DNA from: an uncultured Ruegeria sp.
GTDB taxonomy: Bacteria > Pseudomonadota > Alphaproteobacteria > Rhodobacterales > Rhodobacteraceae
Assembly: GCF_947500045.1 (NCBI RefSeq)
Contig: NZ_CANMQQ010000006.1
Location: 1-64,000 of the forward strand
Length of the DNA: 64,000 nucleotides
Reading direction: 5' to 3'
Numbering within the stretch: position 1 is the first letter of the stretch; each line of letters opens with the position of its first letter. Below the pieces are notes generated by a model. The model saw only the letters and a program-made list of their open reading frames with translations, was not told the DNA's origin and searched no databases. Below, piece by piece: positions 34,681 through 44,000 of the stretch. Made by a program: the position numbers and the translations under genes.

Positions 34681-36122
34681 CAGACCGGGCCTGCGCTGAT
34701 ATAGGCCGTCTTGACGGTGGTATAGAATTCGGCTGCCGCCTTACCCTGTTCTCGTGGCCCGTAGGAACTATCACCCCGCCCGCCGAAGGGCACATGGTAA
34801 TCCGTGCCAGCGGTGGGCAGGTTGACTGTCACAACACCCGTACGCGCATTGCGGCGGAAATGCGTGGCACGAGCCAGCGATTTGGTGACAATCCCCGAGG
34901 TCAGGCCAAAATTGGTGTCATTGACGACGCTCAGCGCCTCGTCATAGCTGCCGACCTTTATGACACTGGTCAGCGGGGCAAACATTTCCTCGCGGTTGAT
35001 CGCCATGTCATTTTTAGTGTTCAGGAACACACCCGGCGACATGTAGAAGCCATCATGCGGCATATCGAGACGCTGGCCACCACAGGCCAGTTCTGCGCCT
35101 TCGGATTTACCCAGATCGACATAGGCGAGGTTCTCGCTCAGCTGCTGTTGGCTGACCACAGGGCCCATTTGAACGCCTGCTTCCAGCGCATGGCCGACCT
35201 TCATTGCCTGTGCGCCTGCCACCAGTTTCTCGACAAATGCATCGTGGATGCCCGCATGAACCACGAGCCGAGACGAAGCGGTACACTTCTGGCCAGTTCC
35301 GCCAAACGCGCCGCCCAAAGCAAGCGAAACCGCAAGATCGAGATCAGCATCGTCCATCACGGCCAACGCGTTTTTTGACCCCATCTCCATCTGCACTTTG
35401 GTCAGGTTTTGGATGGCCGCAGACGCGATACCCTTGCCAACGGGAACCGAGCCGGTGAAAGAGATCGCGTTGACTTTGGGGCTTTCGACCAGGCGTTGAC
35501 CGATGGACCGGCCAGAACCCATGACAAGGCTGAACAGACCCTTGGGAATGTCCTGACGTTCGATAATTTCTGTCAGAGCCACGGCAGAGGCCGGGGTGAT
35601 GTTGGCGGGTTTCCAAACTACGGCATTGCCATAGCACAGCGCTGGCGCGATCTTCCACGACGCTGTCGCAGTCGGGAAATTCCACGGACTGATGATGGCA
35701 ACCACACCTACGGCCTCACGGCGGACGTCCACCTCGACATCGGGGCGCACGGAATCGGCATTCTCGCCGATCTGGCGCAGGCATTCAGCCGCGTAGTAGG
35801 TAAAGAACTGACCGGCGCGGTAAACTTCGCCCTTGCCTTCGGCCAATGGCTTGCCCTCTTCCCGGCTGAGAAGTGTGCCCAACTCTTCTGCGCGGGCCAT
35901 CAACTCATTGCCGATGGCGTTCAGCACGTTCTGCTTGCGCTCTAACCCGTAGGCGGCCCACTCCGATTGCGCCACACGCGCCTGATCCAGCGTCGCCTCA
36001 AGCTGATCAGTGCTGGCTTGCGCGAACATGCCAACCAGATCGCTCAGATCCGAAGGATTGCGGTTTTCAGTTTCGCTTTCGCCTGCCAGCCATTCGCCAG
36101 CGATCAGGTTCAGTTTGGTCAC
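34680..36122 (-). CDS. Aldehyde dehydrogenase
   Basis: A 480-residue NAD(P)-dependent ALDH with complete active site: SPWNFPTATASWKIAPAL near residue 148, catalytic Glu in QMEMGSKNAL near 252 and Cys in GGTGQKCTASSRLVVH near 286. It resembles 2-oxoglutarate semialdehyde and succinate semialdehyde dehydrogenases. As first gene of the LysR-controlled operon it probably oxidises the final semialdehyde on the way to central metabolism. Confidence 0.93.
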   Translation of the reverse strand: MTKLNLIAGEWLAGESETENRNPSDLSDLVGMFAQASTDQLEATLDQARVAQSEWAAYGLERKQNVLNAIGNELMARAEELGTLLSREEGKPLAEGKGEVYRAGQFFTYYAAECLRQIGENADSVRPDVEVDVRREAVGVVAIISPWNFPTATASWKIAPALCYGNAVVWKPANITPASAVALTEIIERQDIPKGLFSLVMGSGRSIGQRLVESPKVNAISFTGSVPVGKGIASAAIQNLTKVQMEMGSKNALAVMDDADLDLAVSLALGGAFGGTGQKCTASSRLVVHAGIHDAFVEKLVAGAQAMKVGHALEAGVQMGPVVSQQQLSENLAYVDLGKSEGAELACGGQRLDMPHDGFYMSPGVFLNTKNDMAINREEMFAPLTSVIKVGSYDEALSVVNDTNFGLTSGIVTKSLARATHFRRNARTGVVTVNLPTAGTDYHVPFGGRGDSSYGPREQGKAAAEFYTTVKTAYISAGPV

Positions 36123-36205
36123 AATGCGCCCCAGAGTCAGAATTCGTTTGTCACAGGATGGATTTTTTGGATCGCATCAGTCAAACTCAAATAACTTAAA
36201 TAAAT

Positions 36206-36220
36206 TTCAAGGATATTGAA
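36206..36220. promoter_or_regulatory. LysR-type operator between ALDH operon and its regulator
   Basis: TTCAA - GGATA - TTGAA is a 5-5-5 inverted repeat that fits the LysR box T-N11-A. It overlaps the AAGGA ribosome site of the regulator gene (TTG 36223) and lies about 85 bases before the ALDH start. Confidence 0.65.
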
Positions 36221-36222
36221 GT

Positions 36223-37095
36223 TTGGCTATCAAGATCGAAATGCTGCGCTGCTTTTGCACGGTGGCGCAGACCGGTAATCTGATCGAAGCTGCCGACCGA
36301 CTGGGTCGTACGCAATCCGCCGTCTCGATGACGCTGAAACAGCTCGAAGACCATTTGGGCAAGAAGCTGTTCGAAGGCGAGCGCAAGAACCGGCTTTCGC
36401 CATTGGGCGAGCAGGTGTTCGACATCGGCCTTAGGCAAGTGCGGCAATACGATCAGACAGTTCTGAATATTGAAGCTGCGGCACAGGCCGAACAGGGGCT
36501 GATCCGAATCGTCTCGGTCCCTTCGGTGGGTGCGTTGCTCTTTCCCCCGCTGCTGGCTCACATGACGCGTGAGTTCCCAGGCTTGAAGATCGAGCTGCGC
36601 GACACCGATACACAACAGGTGCTCGATGCCCTCGCCCAGGACCAGGCTGATATCGGCATCGCATCAGGGTATCATCCGTTAAATGGTGTCCGCGCCATTC
36701 CTCTGCTTGAGGATTCGTTTGGTCTGGTCGCTGCATCGGATCATCCCCTGATCACCCGGACAGAACCTCTGACCATCGCTGACGTGCCGACGGCGCCCTT
36801 TGTTCGAAATACGCTTTGCGACCTGATCCGGACAGCGGCTTTCCTGACTGCGGTCAAAAGTGCTGAGATCACAATTCACAACACGCACTCTCTGATCAAT
36901 CTGGTGCGCACTGGTGATTGGATCACCGTACTGCCGCAAACAGTGGCTGAGTTCTTGCCGGAGGCTGTCTCATTCCGCCCAATCGCGGACCTGCACGACA
37001 AAAGGCAGGTCTATTTGTATGTCCGTGACCGTTCACAGTTTCAAGATCTGACCGAACAATGCAGCGACTTTATTCTGTCGTGCGATTTCAGCTAG
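36223..37095 (+). CDS. LysR-family regulator of the catabolic operon
   Basis: A 290-residue LysR-type regulator. The helix-turn-helix is at residues 5-65 (MLRCFCTVAQTGNLIEAADRLGRTQSAVSMTLKQLEDHLGKKLFEGERKNRLSPLG), and a periplasmic-binding-fold sensor domain follows from residue 90. The start is TTG 36223, in keeping with weak autoregulated translation; ATG 36241 would cut the first helix. Its divergence from the ALDH-to-BCCT operon with a shared operator makes it the likely activator. Confidence 0.9.
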   Translation: MAIKIEMLRCFCTVAQTGNLIEAADRLGRTQSAVSMTLKQLEDHLGKKLFEGERKNRLSPLGEQVFDIGLRQVRQYDQTVLNIEAAAQAEQGLIRIVSVPSVGALLFPPLLAHMTREFPGLKIELRDTDTQQVLDALAQDQADIGIASGYHPLNGVRAIPLLEDSFGLVAASDHPLITRTEPLTIADVPTAPFVRNTLCDLIRTAAFLTAVKSAEITIHNTHSLINLVRTGDWITVLPQTVAEFLPEAVSFRPIADLHDKRQVYLYVRDRSQFQDLTEQCSDFILSCDFS

Positions 37096-37113
37096 CATTA
37101 CGGCTTTCTAAAC

Positions 37114-37359
37114 TCAGCCACCCCTGAGGCGTTGCATCAGATAGACCTCGGCGCCTTCAGGGATCGGCTCGGATAACCCGGTCGCAATGATGCGCCCGTC
37201 TACGGCGACCGACACGCCAGCGTCAATTGGGGCCTGCAACCGGGGATGAAGGCGCACCAGCTCTTTCAACAGCTCCCCGGTTGTCGCGGCGTCGACTTCG
37301 ATCACCTGTAGGCCTCCGGTCAACGACCGGAGGCTGGACCAAAGGTGAACCTCGATCAT
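37114..37359 (-). CDS. MoaD/ThiS-like sulfur carrier protein
   Basis: An 81-residue ubiquitin-fold protein: VHLWSSLRSLTGGLQVIEVDAATTGELLKEL at the start and a C-terminal ...EVYLMQRLRGG with the diglycine that is thiocarboxylated in MoaD and ThiS. It overlaps the molybdenum-subunit gene by 4 bases, so it seems dedicated to this hydroxylase, perhaps for cofactor supply or sulfuration. It could still serve another sulfur transfer. Confidence 0.85.
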   Translation of the reverse strand: MIEVHLWSSLRSLTGGLQVIEVDAATTGELLKELVRLHPRLQAPIDAGVSVAVDGRIIATGLSEPIPEGAEVYLMQRLRGG

Positions 37360-39608
37360 TTGTCCTTCAGCGCTGCCAGAATACGGGGTGGTGACATCGG
37401 CAGTTGCCGCAAGCGTACGCCCGCGGCGTTGGACACCGCGTTTGCAATGGCTGCAAGGGGCGGCACGATGCCTGTTTCACCGACACCGCGTACACCAAAC
37501 GGGTGGCCGGGGTTGGGCACTTCGACGATCACCGTGTCGATCATTGGTAGGTCGCTGGCGACCGGAATGCGGTAATCGAGGAAGATCGAATTCTGCAAAC
37601 GGCCATCTTCGCCATATATGTATTCCTCGTTCAGTGCCCAGCCGATGCCTTGTGCAGCACCACCTTGAAACTGGCCTTCCACATAGGCCGGATGGATGGC
37701 CTTTCCCGCGTCCTGAATAACGGTATAGCGCATGATGCTGGTTTTGCCGGTTTCCGGATCAACCTCGGCATCGACGATATGGGTACCAAAGGATACGCCC
37801 GCACCCTCGGGTGTCGCTTCGAAATGGCCCGAGATCGGACCACCGGTTGCACCCATATCGGCAGTGATATCGGCCAGAGCCAGCGGATCGAAATCGCCCG
37901 CATTGGGGCCCGAAGGCACAGCACAGCCGTTTTCCCATTTCACCGCATCGACCGGAATACCCCACTTGGCCGCCGCACGTTCGCACAGGCGCTCAACCGC
38001 ATGATTTGCCGCCTTGATCGTCGCAAGACCCGAGGCATACGTGACACGGCTACCATGGCTTACGTCGTTGTACCCCAGCGTTGCCGTGTCGGCGACGGTG
38101 ACGCGGATGTTCTCGTAGGGAATCCCCAGCACTTCGGCTGCCATCAGAGCCATTGACGCGCGTGAGCCACCGATATCCGGCGTGCCAACCATAACCTGTG
38201 CCGAGCCGTCCTCGGACAAGGCCAGCGATACAGACGTCTCGCCCCCATGGTTGAACCAGAAACCGCAGGAAATCCCGCGCCCCTGCCCCGGCTTCAGCGG
38301 GGTCGAATAATGCGGATGCGCCTTGGCAGCCTCAAGGGTTTCGACAAGGCCGATACGCTCATAGGTCGGGCCATAGCTCGCTTTGGAGCCCTCAGCCGCC
38401 GCGTTCTTCAGGCGCACATCAACAGGGTCAAGACCCAGTTGGTTGCACAGCTCGTCCAAAACAGATTCAACTGCAAATGCCCCCATCGGAGCGCCGGGCG
38501 CGCGATAGGCGGCTTGCTTGGGACGATTGGCCATCACGTCGTACCCCACCTGCCGCACATTGGTCAGATCATAGGGCGCAAAGGCGCACATGGCCGTCAG
38601 ATCGCCGGGCGCGCCGGGGAACGCACCACCTTGCAGGCGAAAGATCCCTTCGGCGGCGGTAATGGTGCCGTCTTTCTTCATCCCGATCTTGATGTCCATC
38701 GACGCGGAAGAGGTTGGCCCGGTTGACCGGAATACCTCGGACCGGGCCATCACCAGCTTGACCGGGCGATTGGCCTTGCGGCTAAGCGCCAGCGCCACCG
38801 GCTCAATGAACACAGTGGTCTTGCCGCCAAAACCCCCACCTATTTCAGAAGCGGTCACGCGCAATTGCGCAGTTTCGATACCCAGCAAAGTGGCACAGTA
38901 TTTCTGAGCGTACCAATGACCCTGAGTTGTGCACCAAAGCTCTCCCTTGCCATCCATACCAAGCGAAGCAAGACAGGCATGAGGTTCGATATAGCCCTGA
39001 TGGGTCGCCTCAGTCACAAAGCTGTCTTCGATGACCAGATCGGCCTCAGCAAATCCGGCCTCAACATCTCCATGGCCGCTTTCGTGATAGCGCACCACGT
39101 TGGGGTGCATCCCTTCGGGCACAGAATAATCCGCAGCACCTTCACGGATGACGGGTGCGTCAGAAGCCATCGCTTTGTCCACATCGGTGACGTGGGGCAA
39201 AACCTCGTATTCGATCTCGATCAGCTTGAGCGCATCGCGTGCTGCCAAGGCTGATGTGGCCGCCACAGCAGCAATCGCATGCCCGTCATAGAGAGCCTTT
39301 TCGCCCGCCATGACGTTTTCCAGCACGTTCCAGAATTCGCCTTCAAGCCCCGGTTTGAACGGGACATCGGCGAAATCAGCACGCGTGACAATGGCTTTGA
39401 CGTCCTTCAACGCCTCAGCCTTCGAGGCATCGATCCTGACGATCCGCGCATGCGCGTGAGGCGAACGCAGAATCGCGCCGTACAACATACCGGGGGCCGA
39501 AACATCCGCGCCAAACTTGGCGCGACCTGTGACCTTGTCCAGACCGTCGGGGCGATCTGGGCGCGTGCCGACGAATGTGAAGTCAGATTTGCGATCGTCC
39601 AGAGCCAT
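37356..39608 (-). CDS. Molybdenum hydroxylase large subunit (xanthine dehydrogenase/CoxL family)
   Basis: A 750-residue molybdopterin-binding subunit. It has the N-terminal RPDGLDKVTGRAKFGADV, SEIGGGFGGKTTVFIEPVALALS near residue 255, the AYRAPGAPMGAFAVE segment near 365 and the catalytic glutamate in GVRGVGETGIVPPL near 718. The CO dehydrogenase signature loop with S-selanyl-Cys (AYRCSFR) is absent: AYRAPGAP is seen instead, so CO oxidation is not expected. It forms a four-gene operon FAD - Fe-S - Mo - MoaD-like. Substrate is unknown; an aromatic, aldehyde or N-heterocycle is likely. Confidence 0.93.
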   Translation of the reverse strand: MALDDRKSDFTFVGTRPDRPDGLDKVTGRAKFGADVSAPGMLYGAILRSPHAHARIVRIDASKAEALKDVKAIVTRADFADVPFKPGLEGEFWNVLENVMAGEKALYDGHAIAAVAATSALAARDALKLIEIEYEVLPHVTDVDKAMASDAPVIREGAADYSVPEGMHPNVVRYHESGHGDVEAGFAEADLVIEDSFVTEATHQGYIEPHACLASLGMDGKGELWCTTQGHWYAQKYCATLLGIETAQLRVTASEIGGGFGGKTTVFIEPVALALSRKANRPVKLVMARSEVFRSTGPTSSASMDIKIGMKKDGTITAAEGIFRLQGGAFPGAPGDLTAMCAFAPYDLTNVRQVGYDVMANRPKQAAYRAPGAPMGAFAVESVLDELCNQLGLDPVDVRLKNAAAEGSKASYGPTYERIGLVETLEAAKAHPHYSTPLKPGQGRGISCGFWFNHGGETSVSLALSEDGSAQVMVGTPDIGGSRASMALMAAEVLGIPYENIRVTVADTATLGYNDVSHGSRVTYASGLATIKAANHAVERLCERAAAKWGIPVDAVKWENGCAVPSGPNAGDFDPLALADITADMGATGGPISGHFEATPEGAGVSFGTHIVDAEVDPETGKTSIMRYTVIQDAGKAIHPAYVEGQFQGGAAQGIGWALNEEYIYGEDGRLQNSIFLDYRIPVASDLPMIDTVIVEVPNPGHPFGVRGVGETGIVPPLAAIANAVSNAAGVRLRQLPMSPPRILAALKDK

Positions 39609-40087
39609 TACGAAGCCTCCCGCATTTCAGCCGCAGTATCCAATACGGCGCGAATGATCTTGTCATAACCGGTGCAGCGGCAAAGGTTGCCTGCCAGCCA
39701 ATACCGGGTCTCTTCTTCCGTGGGATCGGGATTCTTTTCCAGCAGCGACTTGGCCGCAACCAGAATGCCCGGAGTGCAGATACCGCATTGCAGGGCGGCA
39801 TATTCGATCATCTTCTTCTGCAGCGGGTGCAGAACGTCGCCATTCGCAATGCCTTCGACGGTTTCGATCTGCTTTCCCTCGGCCTCGACACCCAGCATGA
39901 GGCACGAACACACCAGGCGACCGTCGACGCTGACCGAGCACGCACCGCAATCGCCGGTGCCGCAGCCCTCTTTCGAACCGGTCAGATTCAACTTGTCGCG
40001 CAGACAATCCAACAGGGTTTCGCGTGGGTCACAAAGGTATTCAACCGCGTCTCCGTTCACGGTGGTAGATACGTGGAGCTTACTCAT
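39608..40087 (-). CDS. Molybdenum hydroxylase [2Fe-2S] subunit
   Basis: A 159-residue iron-sulfur subunit with the plant-type cluster KEGCGTGDCGACSV...CSC near residues 40-62 and the second cluster QCGICTPG...NLCRCTGYDKI near 99-140. It links the molybdenum and FAD subunits in electron transfer. It touches the large-subunit gene (1-base overlap) and overlaps the FAD gene by 4 bases. No Tat signal, so the enzyme is cytosolic. Confidence 0.95.
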   Translation of the reverse strand: MSKLHVSTTVNGDAVEYLCDPRETLLDCLRDKLNLTGSKEGCGTGDCGACSVSVDGRLVCSCLMLGVEAEGKQIETVEGIANGDVLHPLQKKMIEYAALQCGICTPGILVAAKSLLEKNPDPTEEETRYWLAGNLCRCTGYDKIIRAVLDTAAEMREAS

Positions 40088-40950
40088 AGATCTTCTCCCT
40101 TCGCGCGGGCATAGGCGATTTTCGCGGCGCGCTTGGCTAATACGCCAGCGACCTCGGTGCGGAACGCGATGGTGCCGCGTTTGTCATCGATCGGGTTGCA
40201 GGCAGCAGAGGCAGCAGCGGCAAGTGCGTCAAGCGCGGCGTCATCCAGCGTGGTGCCGATAATCGCGTGGGCACAGTCTTCAACCAGCAGGACGGTCGGG
40301 GCTACGGCACCCAGCGAGACGCGAGCCTCGGCGATGGTATCGCCATCCAGCCGCAGGTTCACGCCGACACCGACTACTGCGATATCCATCTCGGTCCGTG
40401 GAATAAAACGCAGGTAAGCGTCACCGCCGTTGTCTCCGCGCGCAGGGATATTGACGGCCGAGATAAGATCACCTTTGGCCAGCGAAGTTCTACCGGGGCC
40501 AGTCGGGATGTCTTCAACCGCCACCTCACGGTCCCCATCCGGCCCGGTCACGGTGACCGTGACCCCCGCCGCAACCATCGCAGGCACCGAATCCGCCGCC
40601 GGAGAGCCGTTGCACAGATTGCCGGTCAGTGTCGCGCGTCCCTGCACCTGAGTCGATCCGATCAGGTCCATCGCTTCGACCACGCCGGGCCAGTCGCGGC
40701 CAAGCTCCGGGTGTTCGCTCATCTCGGCACCGGTGGTAGCGACGCCCAGCGTCCAGCTGCCATCGGCATTACGGGCGATGTCGCTGACACCGCCGATCTT
40801 TTTAACGTCGATCAGCGTATCGGGCGTCACCAGATCCGAGCGCAGTTGCACCAGCACATCGGTGCCGCCTGCCAGAAACCGGGTGATGCCCGTCGCATTT
40901 GCGGCCAGAGCCGACGCCTCGGCAAAACTGGCGGGGCTGTGATAGTCCAT
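40084..40950 (-). CDS. Molybdenum hydroxylase FAD-binding subunit
   Basis: A 288-residue CoxM-type flavoprotein: MDYHSPASFAEASALAANATGITRFLAGGTDVLVQLRSDLV, with the pyrophosphate-binding LAGGTDV near residue 27, and GRATLTGNLCNGSPAADSVPAMVA near 104. ATG 40950 with GAGG seven bases upstream is used. It is the first gene of the operon; 40951-41079 before it contains no clear operator. Confidence 0.93.
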   Translation of the reverse strand: MDYHSPASFAEASALAANATGITRFLAGGTDVLVQLRSDLVTPDTLIDVKKIGGVSDIARNADGSWTLGVATTGAEMSEHPELGRDWPGVVEAMDLIGSTQVQGRATLTGNLCNGSPAADSVPAMVAAGVTVTVTGPDGDREVAVEDIPTGPGRTSLAKGDLISAVNIPARGDNGGDAYLRFIPRTEMDIAVVGVGVNLRLDGDTIAEARVSLGAVAPTVLLVEDCAHAIIGTTLDDAALDALAAAASAACNPIDDKRGTIAFRTEVAGVLAKRAAKIAYARAKGEDL

Positions 40951-41079
40951 GAAAATACCTCGCACCTGTTGATCAGGGTAGACTGGGGTTCGCCGGGGAC
41001 GTTAGTGCAGCAAATCGGTGGCGTCCATGGCTGGAACGACCAATTTTTGTGATTCAAAATGTCGTTTTTTCGTGATGGA

Positions 41080-44000
41080 TCACAGATCGATCTCGATCAC
41101 CCCGTCTGGCTCTGCCGCGCGGCTTTGGCAGAGGATGATCGCACCTTCGCGTTGTTTGTTGGACAGCACGAAATCGCGATGTTCGATCTCACCGGAAATC
41201 ACCCCGCACTTGCAAACCCCGCAAATCCCGTCCGAGCATTTCACATCCACATGAAAGCCCGCCTCGTTCAACACCTGCGCGGCATCCTTGTCTGCGGGAA
41301 CAATCAGGTCACGGCCTGATTTCGTCAGCTTCAGAGTGAACGGGTGGTTTTCGTATTCTGGTTGTTCGGGGACCGAGAAATATTCCAGATGCCGCGCCTC
41401 TTCCGGGAAACCCTGCTGCTCAGCCGCCTGTATGACGCCATCCATAAAACGGTCGGGGCCGCAGGTGTAGACGTGCCAACCATCCTGATATCCGCCCAGA
41501 ACCACTGCTAGATCGGCCCGCGTGCCTTCATCGGAGAAATGATAATGCACGTGATCGGCCCAAGGCATGGCGGCGAGATCGTCCAAGTATCCGGCCCCGG
41601 CACGCGTGCTGGCAGAATAATGCAGTTCGAACGGCTTGCCCAAGCCATGCAGCCGGTGGGCAAAGGCGATCATCGGCGTGATGCCGATACCGCCGCCCAT
41701 CAGGAAGGTTTTAGTCGCGGTCTCATCCAGTTCGAAATGGTTGATCGGCTTCGAGATAAAAACCTTGCGCCCTTCGTTGAAGATGCGATGCAACAAGGCT
41801 GAACCACCGCGCCCCTCATCCTCGCGCAAAACACCGATCTGATAAGTGCCCCGGTCAGACGGATCACCTGACATCGAGTACTGCCGCAGGAATTCGGGCG
41901 AAACCAAAACGTCCAGATGCGCCCCGGCCGTCCATTCGGGCAGCGGTGCGCCGTCGAGGGTCGAGAATTCATACTTGGTGACATCCGTGGTCATCTGGTC
42001 GACCTTGGTCAGTTCCACCCGCATCACCGGGGCGTCCCCGGCAACCTGATAGCGGTGAATGACCGACATGTCGCCCGCCGCCTTACGCGTCTTGTAATCT
42101 TCGGCTGTGACCATCGCCTCATAGGCGGCAATTCCAGCTTCGCGGTCCATAATGAACGGATAAGGCCACGGATGCGGGGCAAGCGGGGCGGGATAAACGG
42201 CGAGCGTCTGATCCTCGTATTTTAGATCGAGGTCTTTTTGCAGATCCCGCCGGTTCAATGGATGCTGCGACGGGCGATAGGCCCCGTCGGGCTCCAGCTC
42301 GATATCCCACCACCATTTCTTGGTGTCATTCAGACCGCCATTACCCACGACATCATCCAGCTTCGCCAAGGCCGGCGCGGCTTGGGGAATATTCATCGCA
42401 GCCCAGCGGAAGGGGCGTTCCTTGAAAAGACCTTCCAGATTCCAGGGGCAGGTCTTCATGCATCGTCCACACATCGCGCCACCGGGCGTGGTGATACGGT
42501 AGGTGGCGCATTTCTGGCTGTCGGATTTCCATATCTCATAACCGTTGAACATCAGCTTCGGTCCGGCGGTGATCGCGCCTGAGGGACATTCGCGGGCACA
42601 TTTGTTGCACGACCCGCAGAAGGTCTGCAGGCCGAAATCAATGGGCTTGTCATGCGCCATAGGCATATCGGTGGTCACCGCGCCCGATTTCAGGCGCGGG
42701 CCGAGATAGGGGTTCAGGATGACCTCTCCGATCCGGCTGACCTCTCCTAATCCCGAAAGCAGCAGAAGCGGCGGTTGCAGCACCTCGCCGTCCATCACCG
42801 TATGCGCTTTGGCCTTGTAGCCGAGATTGCGGATTTGCTGTGCGATCACGCCACCCAGTAGCGAGAACCTCAGGTAGGCGCGCATGGATTGGCTAACCGC
42901 GATCCAGTCATCGCCACTGGACCCTTCCATCGTTTCATAGCCCTGATCGATGATCATACTGATGGCCTGATCATGAGGCGGCACAATCTCTTCCCCGGTG
43001 GCGTCGTGAGAATACCAACTCCATTCCGGGCATCGACTAAGGCCAACGGCGTCGGCCCCAAGGAAGTAAGTGGCGGCCTTAATATTCGCGGCATTCCGAT
43101 CGGCATCCGAGGGCCGCTCGACCTCGGCGCTATCGCCGTCCTGTAGCAAAACGAAGGCACCCAGCGCGCGGCGTTGGGCAAAGCTTGGGGCGGATTTGCG
43201 CACGTAGTGCCCGCCTTTGGTCGCATCCTGCAGCGATTTTCCCATGTCGCCAAACTGGGCCCGCGCAAACATGTCCGCACGTTTGGGCACGCGGGCGACA
43301 TTATCCTCGTCGATATAGGTGGTCGGGCTGTCGACCCGTTTAAGCTTCTCGAACGGATGCGCCCCGTCGACATAGCGTCGCTTGGCATAGGCATCCCGGT
43401 TCAACGCGTTCTTGGCAAAGCCAGCCCCCAGCCACCATGCGGGGCCTTGGGTGCGTAACCACGGCTGTTCGGCGATGGGCCGCAAGGGTCTGTCATGCGC
43501 GATTTCCATCTCGGTGGTTACCGCAGCCAGGCCAAACCGCTTACCCAGCCAAGGCACCACAACTGCACCGTCCTCGACTGAGGCCAGACCCGCCGCGACC
43601 GCGAGCTTGCCCAGATCAACCTCGGACGACATCGCCGTGTGTGCACGCGCGTCGAAGCCCAAAAGGCGGATATAGTTTGCGATCACCACCGCATTCTCGG
43701 TGGCCAGCAGGCAGGCCCGGTGATCCTGCGCATCCATGATCCAATCCGCTCCCGGCTCTGACGGGTTCGGATCGCGGTTGAACTCGTAAAGGAACACAAT
43801 CGCGTGGCGATGGCTGCCAATAGGCCTGGGCGCGGCTTCCATGCTTTCTTTCAGGTCCGCCATGATAACATCGATGCCCGAGGCCAGCGTCTTGGTTTGC
43901 CGCGTCCTGAGCGCATTTGCGAGCCGGTCGATATCCGGGTTCCGCCGAGGCTCCGCCAGCATCGCATCCGATGGCAGCGGCCCGCAGCCCATCATTGATG

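Noticed and set aside
41040-41079. GTGATGGATCAC hairpin after the dehalogenase as terminator
   Set aside because: The adjacent T-run lies on the wrong side for the minus-strand gene, so termination is not supported.
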